Source: Segatella copri
GTDB taxonomy: Bacteria; Bacteroidota; Bacteroidia; Bacteroidales; Bacteroidaceae
Reading direction: 5' to 3'
DNA: 47,452 nt
Assembly (NCBI RefSeq): GCF_009495355.1
Contig: NZ_VZAD01000077.1
Span: 1 to 47,452 of the forward strand
Shown: piece after piece, positions 1 to 8,092 of the stretch
How positions within the stretch are numbered: position 1 is the first letter of the stretch
How the letters are laid out: the number at the start of each line of letters is the position of its first letter
The notes under the pieces: model-generated
Told to the model about the DNA's origin: nothing
Database searches by the model: none
Seen by the model: only the letters and a program-made list of their open reading frames with translations
Translations under genes and position numbers: made by a program

Positions 1-47
1 GATTATTCGACTAAAAAACGTGCCAAATTTTAAACGGATTTTGAACA

Positions 48-325
48 CCCTACCTTACAGGGCGACAAGTTTGCGAACATGATAACCCCAGGGCGTTGCC
101 CTGGGCTAGGAGCTTCTGCCCTTTCAGGGCGTGCTGCTTGTGTCCATAACACCCCTGGGCTATGAGCTTCTGCCCTTTCAGGGCGTGCTGCTTGTGTCCA
201 TAACAACCCTGGGCTATGAGCTTCTGCCCTTTACCTTTGCTTTACCCTTCGGCCAGCGATTTCCAATTCCCTTCGGCCGGTGACCGTTGGCTCAGGGCGT
301 ACTGCTTCAGGGCGTGTGGAGTTTA
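48..325. repeat. Dispersed composite REP-like palindromic repeats (left cluster)
   Basis: This gene-free stretch is built from repeat modules found again at 4846-5183, 20970-21175 and 47264-47452. It starts inside one module (end of a CTTACAGGGCG unit at about 53-65), then has a CCCAGGGCG/CGCCCTGGG type palindrome and three successive copies of a unit reading GAGCTTCTGCCCTTT, two of them followed by CAGGGCGTGCTGCTTGTG and a CATAAC spacer. It closes with GGGCGTGTGGAGTTTACAT at about 305-328, a boundary sequence that also occurs at 37756-37775. No open frame here looks real. It lies directly upstream of the module starting at 366. Confidence 0.85.
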
Positions 326-365
326 CATACGAAACTTTAATTACAAACTAAACATTTAAAAAAAC

Positions 366-650
366 ATGGAAACAATGATTATGAAAGTAGTGGCGCAGGG
401 AGAGACTTCCCTCGTCGATTCAGTGAAGAGTGAGAACGGGAAACTCGCCAAGTGCAACATCGTGTTGCAGGAGTTTGGCGGAAAGTTTGAAAACCAGTTT
501 GCCGCGGTAATGCTTGGCAAGGACGCACAACTTAGGTTCTATGCCGGAGAGGTGGTCGTGGTGAAACTGCGCTTTCAGACCCATGAGTATCAGGGACAGG
601 TGTATCAGGACATCCTGGTGCAGGACATCGAAAAAATAATTAAACATTAA
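366..650 (+). CDS. DUF3127-like OB-fold small protein
   Basis: A 94-residue acidic protein without signal peptide or membrane segment. Its second half, with GKFENQFAAVMLG, a GEVVVVKLRFQTHEY segment and YQGQVYQDILVQDIEKI, has the strand pattern of DUF3127, a Bacteroidota family modelled as a single-stranded-nucleic-acid-like OB fold. The exact role is unknown. It ends six bases before the VirE_N/DUF3987 gene, so the two are almost certainly cotranscribed, which fits a DNA-binding accessory to a primase-like protein. The ATG at 366 follows an A-rich leader; Met5 or Met7 are alternative starts. Family placement is by motif pattern only. Confidence 0.75.
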   Translation: METMIMKVVAQGETSLVDSVKSENGKLAKCNIVLQEFGGKFENQFAAVMLGKDAQLRFYAGEVVVVKLRFQTHEYQGQVYQDILVQDIEKIIKH

Positions 651-656
651 ACTAAT

Positions 657-3161
657 ATGGCTTTTGGAATATCACAAAGCGTAAGGAGCAGGGAGGTGCA
701 AGTATGCACCCCCGAGCTCTTCCACCAGGCTACTAAGAGCAGCAGGGTGAAGGACGTATGCGCACAGATAGAGGATGCACTGGAGCGCAAACGCCGGGGA
801 GAGATAGGGCAGGAAGACTACGACACGATGAAGACACGGCTCAAGAGCCAATTGCCCATACTCACGCCCCACGCCACCTTTCGCAATGGCCGACGACTCA
901 ATGCCGACGCCATACCCAGCGGACTCAGCATCTACGACAAAGACCACATCGCCGACCCTACGGGATGGTGGAAAGCAAAGAGCGAAGAACTGAGAGTGAA
1001 GAATCCTCAGGTGCTGGCGAGAATACTGCTCGTGCACGTCACACCGTCGTTGGAGGGCCTCAGGCTCGTCTTCGTCATGCCAGAGGGCATGAACCTGGCA
1101 GAGGCTCAGAAGTGGATGTCGCAGCAGCTCGGCGATGAGGAGTACGACGTGTGTGTGAAAGACCTGGCACGCCCGTCGTTCATCGTGCCCGAAGACTACA
1201 TCCTCTTCATCGACGAGGCACGGCTCTTCGCAGAGGTGGAAACTCCTTCGGATGCTGACGATGCTGCCCCTCATGCGAATACCCACGAAAACACTAACCA
1301 CAACACAAATGAAAACCCAAATGAAAATGAAAACAAGACCGAAAAAGAACATCGACCTGAGAGCGATAATAGCTCTGCTGCTCTTCCTGCTGGCACTGCT
1401 GTTGAGTATGCCCAGTCTGCTAATCATGATTGTGCTGATGATCATCATATCGGCAATCATGGAGTGGATCAAGATCATGGCGGAGAGGAGAGGCGACAAG
1501 ACTTCGCCCAAGAATACGACGGAATCCCCTACGAGGCGATAACAAGCAAGCTCGTAGAACTGCTCGGAGGGGAGCCACAGCACGGTTCGCGCAACTCGTT
1601 TATCTTCACGCTGAGCTGCTATCTGCGCTATCTGTGCGACGACAACGCCACGTGGATCAAGCAGGTGATTCCCACCTTCGGCGAGGAGAAGAAGCGGGCC
1701 TTCACCACCGTCGACAGCGCTTGTCAGAGGAAGCAGTCGCACCGCATGCCGATGATCGTGCGCAAGGCCGTCAGCCTGTGCCAGGAGGAGAGGGCAAGGG
1801 GGAAAGCCGACGACTATGATGCCGACGAGTTTGGCGACATCCTGAACCCCGACTCCTACTTCTATCGCATACACGAGATGCCACAGAAACTGCCCCGCCT
1901 CATCCGTCTGCTCGTGAGCAAGACGCCTGCCATCTATCAGCCTGCCGTGTCGCAAGCCGTCTTCCCAGCACTGGCAAGCCATCTGTGCGACACCCGCTTC
2001 CGCTACATCGACAACGTGGAGCATGAGGCCACGCTGATGAACATCCTCTGCGCGCCCACAGGAAGCGGCAAGGAGAGCATCACACAGCCCATCAACCGCA
2101 TCATGGCGGACATCAGGGCACGCGATGCCCAGCAACGTGAGCGAGAGAGGGCATGGAAGGACGAATGTAACCGCAAAGGCTCCAACAAGGACAAGCGTGA
2201 ACGACCCGAAGGACTCGTCATCCAGGAGGTGAACATCGACATGACCAACCCTGCCTTCGTGCTGCGAATGAAGGAGGCTGAACGGCACTTCCTCTATGCC
2301 AAAGTGAATGAGCTGAACCTCTTCGATGCCCTCAAGGGCAAGACCAACCAGCACTTCCGCATCATGGAGCTGGCATTCGACCTGGGCAACTATGGACAAG
2401 ACCGAGTGGGCGTGCAGTCGGTGACCGAGACCGTGAAGGTGCGCTTCAACTGGAATGCCTGTTGCACACCGAAGAAGTGTCGTGACTACTTTCGAAGGGT
2501 GGTGACCGACGGACCCGTGAGCCGCATCTCGTTTGCCACCATCGAGCGACGCCCGTGCGGATCGGAGATTCCCGTCTATGGCTCCTACGACGCCGCCTTC
2601 GACGAGGAACTGAAACCCTACATCGACAACCTGTTGAAGGCCCGCGGACTGGTGGACTGCCCCCAGGCTCTCCGGCTCGCCCGCAAGCTGATGGAGGAGA
2701 ACGCTGAGTTTGCCCGTCTGTCGCAGAACTATGTGTTCGAGAACCTTTCCTTCCGTGCCAACGTCATCGCCTATCTCAAGGCCTGTGTGCTGTATGTCGC
2801 CAACGGCATGAAGTGGGAGAAGTCGATAGAGGACTTCGTGCGCTGGAGCGAGCGTTACGACCTGTGGTGCAAGCTGAAGCTCTTCGGACAAATGATCTAC
2901 GATGCCGATGGCGAGCAAGACAAGGTGAGCCGCACAGCACCCAACGGTCCTAAGAACCTGCTGTCGCTCTTGCCCGACGAGTTCACCATGGACGACTACG
3001 TGAAGGTGCGTCGTGCTCAAGGCTTCGACAACGACAACGCCAGGCGCATCAGGGATGCCATACACCAATGGGTGCACCGTGGATATGTGGCTAAGGTGGA
3101 AGGTGCTGACACTGACACTGACAGTCCGATTTTCCGCAAGGTGAAGTTCTTGAAAGGATGA
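657..3161 (+). CDS. VirE_N / primase-like / DUF3987 domain protein
   Basis: An 834-residue protein. Residues ~5-195 match the BT4734-like (VirE N-terminal) domain common in Bacteroides, including the segment LRLVFVMPEGMNLAEAQKWM. Residues ~200-280 are a low-complexity Asn/His/Asp/Glu linker. Residues ~285-380 resemble a primase C-terminal helical domain (GSRNSFIFTLSCYLRYLCDD). Residues ~400-830 are DUF3987, with a clear Walker A loop APTGSGKES near residue 466. Such proteins occur in conjugative elements, prophage remnants and fixed chromosomal modules; a replication-type ATPase role is inferred, not shown. No integrase, relaxase or capsid gene is present. The linker is odd: its +1 frame encodes a strongly hydrophobic peptide (1309-1542). 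An antisense frame of similar length is a codon-bias shadow. Confidence 0.85.
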   Translation: MAFGISQSVRSREVQVCTPELFHQATKSSRVKDVCAQIEDALERKRRGEIGQEDYDTMKTRLKSQLPILTPHATFRNGRRLNADAIPSGLSIYDKDHIADPTGWWKAKSEELRVKNPQVLARILLVHVTPSLEGLRLVFVMPEGMNLAEAQKWMSQQLGDEEYDVCVKDLARPSFIVPEDYILFIDEARLFAEVETPSDADDAAPHANTHENTNHNTNENPNENENKTEKEHRPESDNSSAALPAGTAVEYAQSANHDCADDHHIGNHGVDQDHGGEERRQDFAQEYDGIPYEAITSKLVELLGGEPQHGSRNSFIFTLSCYLRYLCDDNATWIKQVIPTFGEEKKRAFTTVDSACQRKQSHRMPMIVRKAVSLCQEERARGKADDYDADEFGDILNPDSYFYRIHEMPQKLPRLIRLLVSKTPAIYQPAVSQAVFPALASHLCDTRFRYIDNVEHEATLMNILCAPTGSGKESITQPINRIMADIRARDAQQRERERAWKDECNRKGSNKDKRERPEGLVIQEVNIDMTNPAFVLRMKEAERHFLYAKVNELNLFDALKGKTNQHFRIMELAFDLGNYGQDRVGVQSVTETVKVRFNWNACCTPKKCRDYFRRVVTDGPVSRISFATIERRPCGSEIPVYGSYDAAFDEELKPYIDNLLKARGLVDCPQALRLARKLMEENAEFARLSQNYVFENLSFRANVIAYLKACVLYVANGMKWEKSIEDFVRWSERYDLWCKLKLFGQMIYDADGEQDKVSRTAPNGPKNLLSLLPDEFTMDDYVKVRRAQGFDNDNARRIRDAIHQWVHRGYVAKVEGADTDTDSPIFRKVKFLKG
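1309..1542 (+). other. Overlapping +1-frame reading frame for a hydrophobic hairpin peptide (speculative)
   Basis: Inside the linker of the primase-like gene, the +1 frame from ATG 1309 reads a 77-residue peptide. It has a basic start (MKTQMKMKTRPKKN), about 35 almost unbroken hydrophobic residues containing ALLLFLLALLLSMPSLL and IMIVLMIIISAIMEW, then a charged tail. That is the shape of two short membrane helices joined at Ser-Met-Pro. No Shine-Dalgarno is visible. The simpler explanation is mechanical: His, Asp and Asn codons (CAT, GAT, AAT) read +1 give Ile/Met codons. It is therefore listed as a possibility, not a gene. Confidence 0.15.
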
Positions 3162-3204
3162 GAGTTTTTCATAAAAATACTAAACATTAAACGTTATCTT
3201 AGAG

Positions 3205-3765
3205 ATGGAAATCATATTGAAACGCATAGCCAAGAGAGCTACTTACACCATCGGCCGACTGTATATCCTGCCCGATGGAAGTGTGGAACGAGAGTTGATA
3301 CCCGGCAGGAGGAGGGACGACAAGCGCACTGTGCGCTGTCGTGTGGACGAGAGCCTGCTCACCACAGAGCATTACTTCTGCGACACCCTGGAGCCTACAT
3401 GGCGCAACCTGCTGGGCATTCCGCTTGCCCCGAGGGAGGTGGATGCTCGCCACGGCAGGGTGTCGGGCAAGATGGCCCGCAAGGTGCAGGGCAAGACGGC
3501 TATCCCCGAAGGCTCTTACACCGTGGTGGTGAGCAAGTCGCCACGATTCAAGAGATGGTTGCCCCTACTCGTGGGCGTGCCCCTCTTTGAGGGCATACGC
3601 ATCCATGCTGGCAACTATCCTGACGACACGCAGGGCTGCATCCTCGTGGGCGAAAACAAAATGGTGGGCATGGTGGTGAACTCGCAACAGTGGTTGCGCC
3701 AACTCATCGACCTCATCACCCAGGCTCAGCAGAACGAAGAGAGCATCTGGATCACCGTGGTGTGA
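3205..3765 (+). CDS. DUF5675 family protein
   Basis: A 186-residue protein with the hallmarks of DUF5675: an N-terminal [17 protein letters not shown] strand region, a central [30 protein letters not shown], then [20 protein letters not shown]. The family sits in phage-like and integrated modules of Bacteroidota and is compared with L,D-transpeptidase or lysis-associated folds; its activity is unproven. The conserved HAGN and DTQGC segments would be the likely active-site region. It follows the DUF3987 gene by 43 bases, in the place where other Bacteroides modules often carry an N-acetylmuramoyl-L-alanine amidase, so a cell-wall role is a reasonable guess. Its 3' end overlaps the menE stop by 14 bases (convergent). 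Confidence 0.75.
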   Translation: MEIILKRIAKRATYTIGRLYILPDGSVERELIPGRRRDDKRTVRCRVDESLLTTEHYFCDTLEPTWRNLLGIPLAPREVDARHGRVSGKMARKVQGKTAIPEGSYTVVVSKSPRFKRWLPLLVGVPLFEGIRIHAGNYPDDTQGCILVGENKMVGMVVNSQQWLRQLIDLITQAQQNEESIWITVV

Positions 3766-4729
3766 GAGGGAGGGTGCGTTTAGGCTTGCCTGTCTCGGTG
3801 AGGGGCAGGTGGTCGATGTGCAGAAACTCCCGTGGCACCCAGTATTTGGGCAGGGTGTTTCTGCATATTTCTTCAATGTGGGTCAGGTCGGCCGACTCGG
3901 TGAGGAGGATGGCCTTTTCGCCCAGCATCTCATCTTGTTTCTTGACGATCATGAAGGGGGAAGACAGATGAGGGCGCAAGGTTTCCTCCACCTCCTCTAT
4001 CTGAATCTTGATGCCTCCACTGCACACCACGTTGTCCTTGCGGCCCTTGATGCGGAAGAGCGTCTTGCCCGTGCGGTCGTCGGTGCGTAGCTGGGCGATG
4101 TCGTTGGTGACAAGGGGTTCGGCACATACCTCGGGGGCGTCGATGACAAGGCATCCGTCGGCATTGAGGCTTATGCCTACGCCGTCGAAGGGGGTATACC
4201 AGAGGCTGGCATCAGGACCGTTGAGGCGGCGCAGGGCGATGTGCGACAGGGTCTCGGTCATGCCATAGGTGCTCCATACGGCATTGGGTAGGGGCTTGAT
4301 CATCTGTGCCAACTCGTCGCTGATGGCTCCTCCGCCTATGATGAGGTGACGGATGTGCATGAGCCGTTCGCGCTCGCAGGGCACTTTCAGGCTGTTGTAC
4401 ACCTGCATGGGCACCATGGCGGCAAAGGTGAAGCTGGGCAAGGCATCGTCGGCCAGGGGATGGCTGCTCGGGCGCACGGTGGTGAGCCGAAGGTCCCGCT
4501 GGAGGCTTCGCACCACCATCATCTTGCCTGCGATATAGTCGAGGGGCATGCAGAGCAGGGCGGTGTCGCCCGGCTTCAGTCCTAAGAAGTCGCAGGTGAT
4601 GCGGGCTGAGTTGAGCATCCGCCTCTTCTCCACCATCAGGGGCTTGGGTTTACCCGTAGATCCGCTGGTGTGTACCAGAATGCGGGGGTTGTCATTGTGC
4701 CATTCGGCAAGAAATTCGTTCAGTTCCAT
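3752..4729 (-). CDS. menE: o-Succinylbenzoate-CoA ligase (MenE)
   Basis: An AMP-forming adenylate enzyme of 325 residues that activates o-succinylbenzoate to its CoA thioester in menaquinone synthesis. Visible ANL motifs, in order: [16 protein letters not shown] (A3, P-loop), [15 protein letters not shown] (A5), [19 protein letters not shown] (A8) and a final TGKPKR with the A10 lysine. The start is placed at 4729 ([10 protein letters not shown]). The frame stays open to 4957, but that extension only translates repeat DNA (TPEK and NSF units). Met at 4774 is the other option. It is separated from menC by about 520 bases of repeats, so cotranscription through the palindromes is uncertain. Confidence 0.9.
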   Translation of the reverse strand: MELNEFLAEWHNDNPRILVHTSGSTGKPKPLMVEKRRMLNSARITCDFLGLKPGDTALLCMPLDYIAGKMMVVRSLQRDLRLTTVRPSSHPLADDALPSFTFAAMVPMQVYNSLKVPCERERLMHIRHLIIGGGAISDELAQMIKPLPNAVWSTYGMTETLSHIALRRLNGPDASLWYTPFDGVGISLNADGCLVIDAPEVCAEPLVTNDIAQLRTDDRTGKTLFRIKGRKDNVVCSGGIKIQIEEVEETLRPHLSSPFMIVKKQDEMLGEKAILLTESADLTHIEEICRNTLPKYWVPREFLHIDHLPLTETGKPKRTLPLTPR

Positions 4730-4749
4730 AAAGGGGAATTTTAATTTTT

Positions 4750-5244
4750 CAGGAGTAATTTTTTCAGGAGTCATTTTTTCAGGAGTTAAGGAGTTAAAGG
4801 AGTTAAAGGAGTTAAGACAACAGCTTTTGTGGGTGTATTCATTGAGCAGCATGCCCTGAAGGTACAAAGCAGCACGCCCTAAAGGCACAAAGCAGCACGC
4901 CCTAAAAGGCACAAAGCAGCACGCCCTGAAGGGGCAGAAGCTCTTAGCCCAGGGCAACGCCCTGGGTTATCATGTTCGCAAACTTGTCGCCCTGTAAGGG
5001 CAAAAGCTTTAAAACTCTAGGGGGCAATTTGTAAAGCTTTTGCCCTTACAGGGCGCCTTGCTGATTGCCTTTATACCCAGGGCGCTGCCCTGGGCTAGGA
5101 GCTTCTGCCCTTTCAGGGCGTGCTGCTTGTGTCCATAACAACCCTGGGCTAGGAGCTTCTGCCCTTTCAGGGCGTGCTGCTTAATGAATACACCCATAAT
5201 GACTGTTGTCTTAACTCCTTAACTCCTTAACTTCTGAACTTCCG
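4750..5244. repeat. Nested inverted repeat: GGAGTTAA hairpin element with a composite REP in its loop
   Basis: The outer arms are GGAGTTAA tandem arrays (left ~4781-4826, right ~5209-5235 in opposite orientation). Each arm continues inward with GTTAAGACAACAG, a short variable stretch, then TGGGTGTATTCATT and AGCAGCA(C/T)GCCCTGAA, present in mirror orientation at about 4822-4862 and 5170-5222. The centre (4846-5183) is the composite REP described separately. The left edge also holds three copies of TTTTCAGGAGT. It fills the gap between menC and menE. Copies at 7926-8084 and 37125-37262 have the same arms but only a ~50-base loop. Confidence 0.8.
4846..5183. repeat. Composite REP palindrome, modules A-B-B'-A'
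   Basis: Module A reads GCCCTGAAGGGGCAGAAGC, then CTTAGCCCAGGGCAACGCCC. Module B reads CGCCCTGTAAGGGCAAAAGC. After a centre near 5015-5035, B and A recur as reverse complements (CTTTTGCCCTTACAGGGCG and GGGCTAGGAGCTTCTGCCC). Extra short copies of the GCAGCACGCCCT unit are stacked at the left (4890-4930) and A' is duplicated at the right (5091-5130 and 5144-5183). Near-perfect symmetry suggests a large cruciform or RNA hairpin. Open frames over it are translations of repeats. Confidence 0.85.
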
Positions 5245-5247
5245 AAA

Positions 5248-6312
5248 TTAGACACGAACAAAGATCTTCTCTCCCTTGATTTCCAAAGGCATGGGGATGT
5301 TGTCGGTGAAGAGTTGTCCGGTGCCAAGGCCTTGAGGCATGGAGACCCCGGGACCATAAGTCTTGGCGCAGAAATGGGCGATGGCACTGAGCCCCACGTT
5401 GCTCTCCAAGGCCGATGTGATCCAGCTTCCGATGCCCCGTTCGCTTGCCATCTGTATCCATTCGCGGCATCCGTAGATGCCTCCGTGGAGCGAGGGCTTC
5501 AGCACGATGTACTGAGGGTGTATGGTGTCGAGCAATGCCTGCTTCATCGATCGCACGTTCACGCCGATGAGCTCCTCGTCGAGGGCGATGGGCAGGGGTG
5601 ACTCACGGCACAGGGCTGCCATCTTGGGCCACTGGTGCTGGCGTATGGGCTGCTCTATGGAGTGGATGTCGTACTGTGCCAGGGCTTCCAGTCGGCTCAT
5701 GGCATTTTCGGGCGTGAAGCCACCGTTGGCATCCACGCGCAACTCTATCTGCTCCTTGCTGTACACCTGGCGTATGCGCTTGATGAGGTCGAGCTCCTTG
5801 AAGAAGTCGATGGCACCAATCTTCAGTTTCACGCAGTGGAATCCGCTCTTCAGCTTCTCCTCCAGTCGGGCGAGCATCTCGTCGTAGGTGCCCATCCATA
5901 CCAGTCCGTTGATGGTGATGCCCTCCTCGCCCCGTGCGAAGGGCGTGTCGTAGAGGCTTGCCAGATACGTCGCCCATGCCGGCACGTCGATAGCGGGGCA
6001 CTGACGGAAGAAGTCGGCAAAGGCGGTCTCCAGTCCGAAGGTGATGCTGGGGTAGGCACGTATCATGTCGTAGGGTATGCGCCCCATCTGTTCCACCATC
6101 TGGCACACCTGTCGGAGCGTGAGCTCGTATTCGGGCTTGGCATCGCAGCTCAGGTCGGGCAGGGTGGCACATTCGCCCACGCCCCTGATGCCCGGATGTT
6201 CTGCCGAGGTGAGGGTGAGGTAATAACTGTGCCGGGTGGTGTAGACACCCCGTGAGGTTCCGGCAGGCTGCTTGAAGTGGAGCGTGCGCTCCGATATGTC
6301 GATCTTGTACAT
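5248..6312 (-). CDS. menC: o-Succinylbenzoate synthase (MenC)
   Basis: A 354-residue enolase-superfamily enzyme that dehydrates SHCHC to o-succinylbenzoate in menaquinone synthesis. Visible catalytic and metal motifs: HCVKLKIGAIDF with the KxK pair, LRVDANGGFTPENA (first metal Asp), SIEQPI (Glu), ALDEELIG (Asp) and IVLKPSLHGG (second catalytic Lys). The N-terminal capping domain contains the lid segment TSRGVYTTRHSYYLTL. Length is normal. The start at 6312 lies two bases after the stop of the GNAT-nitrilase gene, so these two form a tight transcription unit. Some members of this fold also racemise N-acyl amino acids; adjacent menE supports the OSB synthase call. Confidence 0.93.
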   Translation of the reverse strand: MYKIDISERTLHFKQPAGTSRGVYTTRHSYYLTLTSAEHPGIRGVGECATLPDLSCDAKPEYELTLRQVCQMVEQMGRIPYDMIRAYPSITFGLETAFADFFRQCPAIDVPAWATYLASLYDTPFARGEEGITINGLVWMGTYDEMLARLEEKLKSGFHCVKLKIGAIDFFKELDLIKRIRQVYSKEQIELRVDANGGFTPENAMSRLEALAQYDIHSIEQPIRQHQWPKMAALCRESPLPIALDEELIGVNVRSMKQALLDTIHPQYIVLKPSLHGGIYGCREWIQMASERGIGSWITSALESNVGLSAIAHFCAKTYGPGVSMPQGLGTGQLFTDNIPMPLEIKGEKIFVRV

Positions 6313-6314
6313 CT

Positions 6315-7844
6315 TTATTTTTTCTTCAGCTCATAGAGGTCCTTGCGGCGGTCGCGCAGGTTGCGCACGGCACCATAGGTGTGGAGCTCGTTGAGCAGGT
6401 TGAGGTCAACGTCGGATACGAGAATCATCTCGGTGTTGGGCGTAGCCTCCGATCGCTTGCCGTCGTTGGGGAAGGCGAAGTCGCAAGGCGTGAACACGGC
6501 ACTCTGAGCATACTGTATGTCCATGTTGTGCACACGGGGCAGGTTGCCCACACTGCCCGCAATGGCCACATAGCACTCGTTCTCGATGGCACGGGCCTGA
6601 GCGCATACACGCACACGGGAGTAAGCGTTCTGGGTATCGGTCATGAAGGGCACGAAGAGTATCTGCATGCCGTCTTGAGCCATGAGGCGTGAGAGTTCGG
6701 GGAACTCCACGTCGTAACAGATCACGATGCCTATCTTGCCACAGTCGGTGTCGAAGGTCTGGATGCGGCTTCCACCGGTAAGACCCCAGCACTTCTGCTC
6801 GTCGGGGGTGACATGAATCTTCTCGTACATGTCCACACTTCCGTCGCGTCGGCACAGGAAGCCCACGTTGTAGAGGGCGCCGTCGTCCTTGACGTAAGGC
6901 ATGCTGCCCGTGATGATGTTGATGTTGTAGCTGATGGCAAGCTCACGGAACCGGTCGCGTATCTGCTCGGTGTACTGTGCCATCTGTCGGATGCTCTGTG
7001 CCTCGCCCATGTCGTTGAACTTAGCCATCAGAGGAGCGTTGAAGTATTCGGGGAAGAGGATGAAGTCGCTCTTATAGTCGCTCACCGAATCGACGAAGAA
7101 CTCCACCTGCTCGAAGAGGTCGTCGACGGAGGCATAGGGGCGCATCTGCCACTGCACGAGACCGATGCGCACGGTGGGCTTGCGGTCTACATAGGAGTCC
7201 GTAGGTGGCTGATAGTAGATGTTGTCCCACTGCAACAGGGTGGCGCAGTGTTCGCTCTCCTCGTCGCTGGGCAGATAGTTGCGTATCACACGGCGCACGT
7301 GGAAGTCATTGGACAGCTGGAAGGTGAGCACGGGGTCGTAGATCTCACGACTGCGCACTTTCTCGATGTACTCCTTGGGGCGCATCTGGTCGGCATACTT
7401 GTGATAGTTGGGTATGCGTCCGCCAAACATGATGGCCTTGAGGTTGAGCTTCTCGCACAGCTCCTTGCGGTATTCGTACATGCGTCGGGCCAGTCGGAGG
7501 CCACGATAGTCGGGGTGGATGAAGACCTCGATGCCATAGAGGATGTTGCCGTTGGCATCGTGGGTGTTGAAGGTTTCATTGCCTGTCACCTGGGCATAGG
7601 TGTGGTCGCCCTTCACCATGTTGTAGTTGACGATGATAGAGAGGGCGCAGCCCACGATCTTGTCGTCGACGATGATGACTACCTGACCTTCGGGAAAGAT
7701 GGTAATGAGCTTTTTGATTTGAGAACGTGTCCAGAAAACGTCCGAGTCGGCATAAATGCGCTTGAACGATTTCGCCAGTTGGTCGTAATCCTCCATGTGG
7801 AGGTTGCGCAAACTTACTTTTTCGATTTTGCGTGTTGAGTCCAT
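6315..7844 (-). CDS. GNAT acetyltransferase-nitrilase (carbon-nitrogen hydrolase) fusion
   Basis: A 509-residue cytoplasmic fusion. Residues ~10-200 form a GNAT acyl-CoA fold, with YGIEVFIHPDYRGLRLARRM as the acetyl-CoA binding segment. Residues ~225-490 are a nitrilase-superfamily hydrolase with its Glu-Lys-Cys triad visible in FILFPEYFNAP, YEKIHVTPDE and GIVICYDVEFPEL. It corresponds to the nitrilase branch that carries an N-terminal RimI-type domain. The substrate is unknown; amide hydrolysis coupled to acyl transfer is only an inference. It is the first gene before menC and has a TAnnTTTG promoter at 7876-7883, which may drive menC too. No known step of menaquinone synthesis needs it. Confidence 0.88.
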   Translation of the reverse strand: MDSTRKIEKVSLRNLHMEDYDQLAKSFKRIYADSDVFWTRSQIKKLITIFPEGQVVIIVDDKIVGCALSIIVNYNMVKGDHTYAQVTGNETFNTHDANGNILYGIEVFIHPDYRGLRLARRMYEYRKELCEKLNLKAIMFGGRIPNYHKYADQMRPKEYIEKVRSREIYDPVLTFQLSNDFHVRRVIRNYLPSDEESEHCATLLQWDNIYYQPPTDSYVDRKPTVRIGLVQWQMRPYASVDDLFEQVEFFVDSVSDYKSDFILFPEYFNAPLMAKFNDMGEAQSIRQMAQYTEQIRDRFRELAISYNINIITGSMPYVKDDGALYNVGFLCRRDGSVDMYEKIHVTPDEQKCWGLTGGSRIQTFDTDCGKIGIVICYDVEFPELSRLMAQDGMQILFVPFMTDTQNAYSRVRVCAQARAIENECYVAIAGSVGNLPRVHNMDIQYAQSAVFTPCDFAFPNDGKRSEATPNTEMILVSDVDLNLLNELHTYGAVRNLRDRRKDLYELKKK

Positions 7845-7875
7845 TGTTTTCTACTGTTATTGACTTATTCGGGTG

Positions 7876-7883
7876 CAAAATTA
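7876..7883 (-). promoter_or_regulatory. TAnnTTTG promoter box for the GNAT-nitrilase/menC unit
   Basis: The minus strand reads TAATTTTG, a perfect Bacteroidota -7 box, about 32 bases before the ATG at 7844. Confidence 0.6.
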
Positions 7884-7925
7884 CAGCAAAAAACTGATAT
7901 AGAGAAAGAAAAGAGAAAGTTTTTT

Positions 7926-8084
7926 GAGGAGTTATTTTTAAGGAGTTAAAGGAGTTAAGGAGTTAAAGGAGTTAAGACAAATGCTTTAGTGGACTTAAAA
8001 TTAAACATTCCTTAGAGGCTGTTGTCTTAACTCCTTTAACTCCTTTAACTCCTTTAACTCCTTTAACTCCTTAAAAACAACTCC
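7926..8084. repeat. GGAGTTAA hairpin element (simple copy)
   Basis: Left arm 7939-7978 holds four GGAGTTAA units and right arm 8021-8072 holds five in reverse orientation (TTAACTCCT). GACAA and TTGTC close the stem, with about 42 loop bases between. It has the same arms as the nested element at 4750-5244 but no REP insert. It fills the gap between the end of the phosphoethanolamine transferase gene and the promoter of the GNAT-nitrilase gene. The stem could terminate transcription, but no clean U tract follows. Confidence 0.8.
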
Positions 8085-8092
8085 TTTATATG

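Noticed and set aside
48..325. Regularly repeated units suggesting a CRISPR array
   Set aside because: Units are palindromic REP modules with near-identical spacers, no cas genes, and the same modules are dispersed in the window.
672..3077. An 801-residue open frame antisense to the primase-like gene
   Set aside because: It mirrors the sense gene because that gene rarely uses TTA, CTA and TCA codons; it has no domain motifs and the sense frame carries clear domains.
5009..5197. A 62-residue frame with two HALKGQKLLAQG repeats
   Set aside because: Pure translation of the REP palindromes; the same peptide appears wherever the repeat occurs.
6813..7838. A 341-residue open frame antisense to the GNAT-nitrilase gene
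   Set aside because: Same codon-bias shadow; the sense strand has a full catalytic triad.
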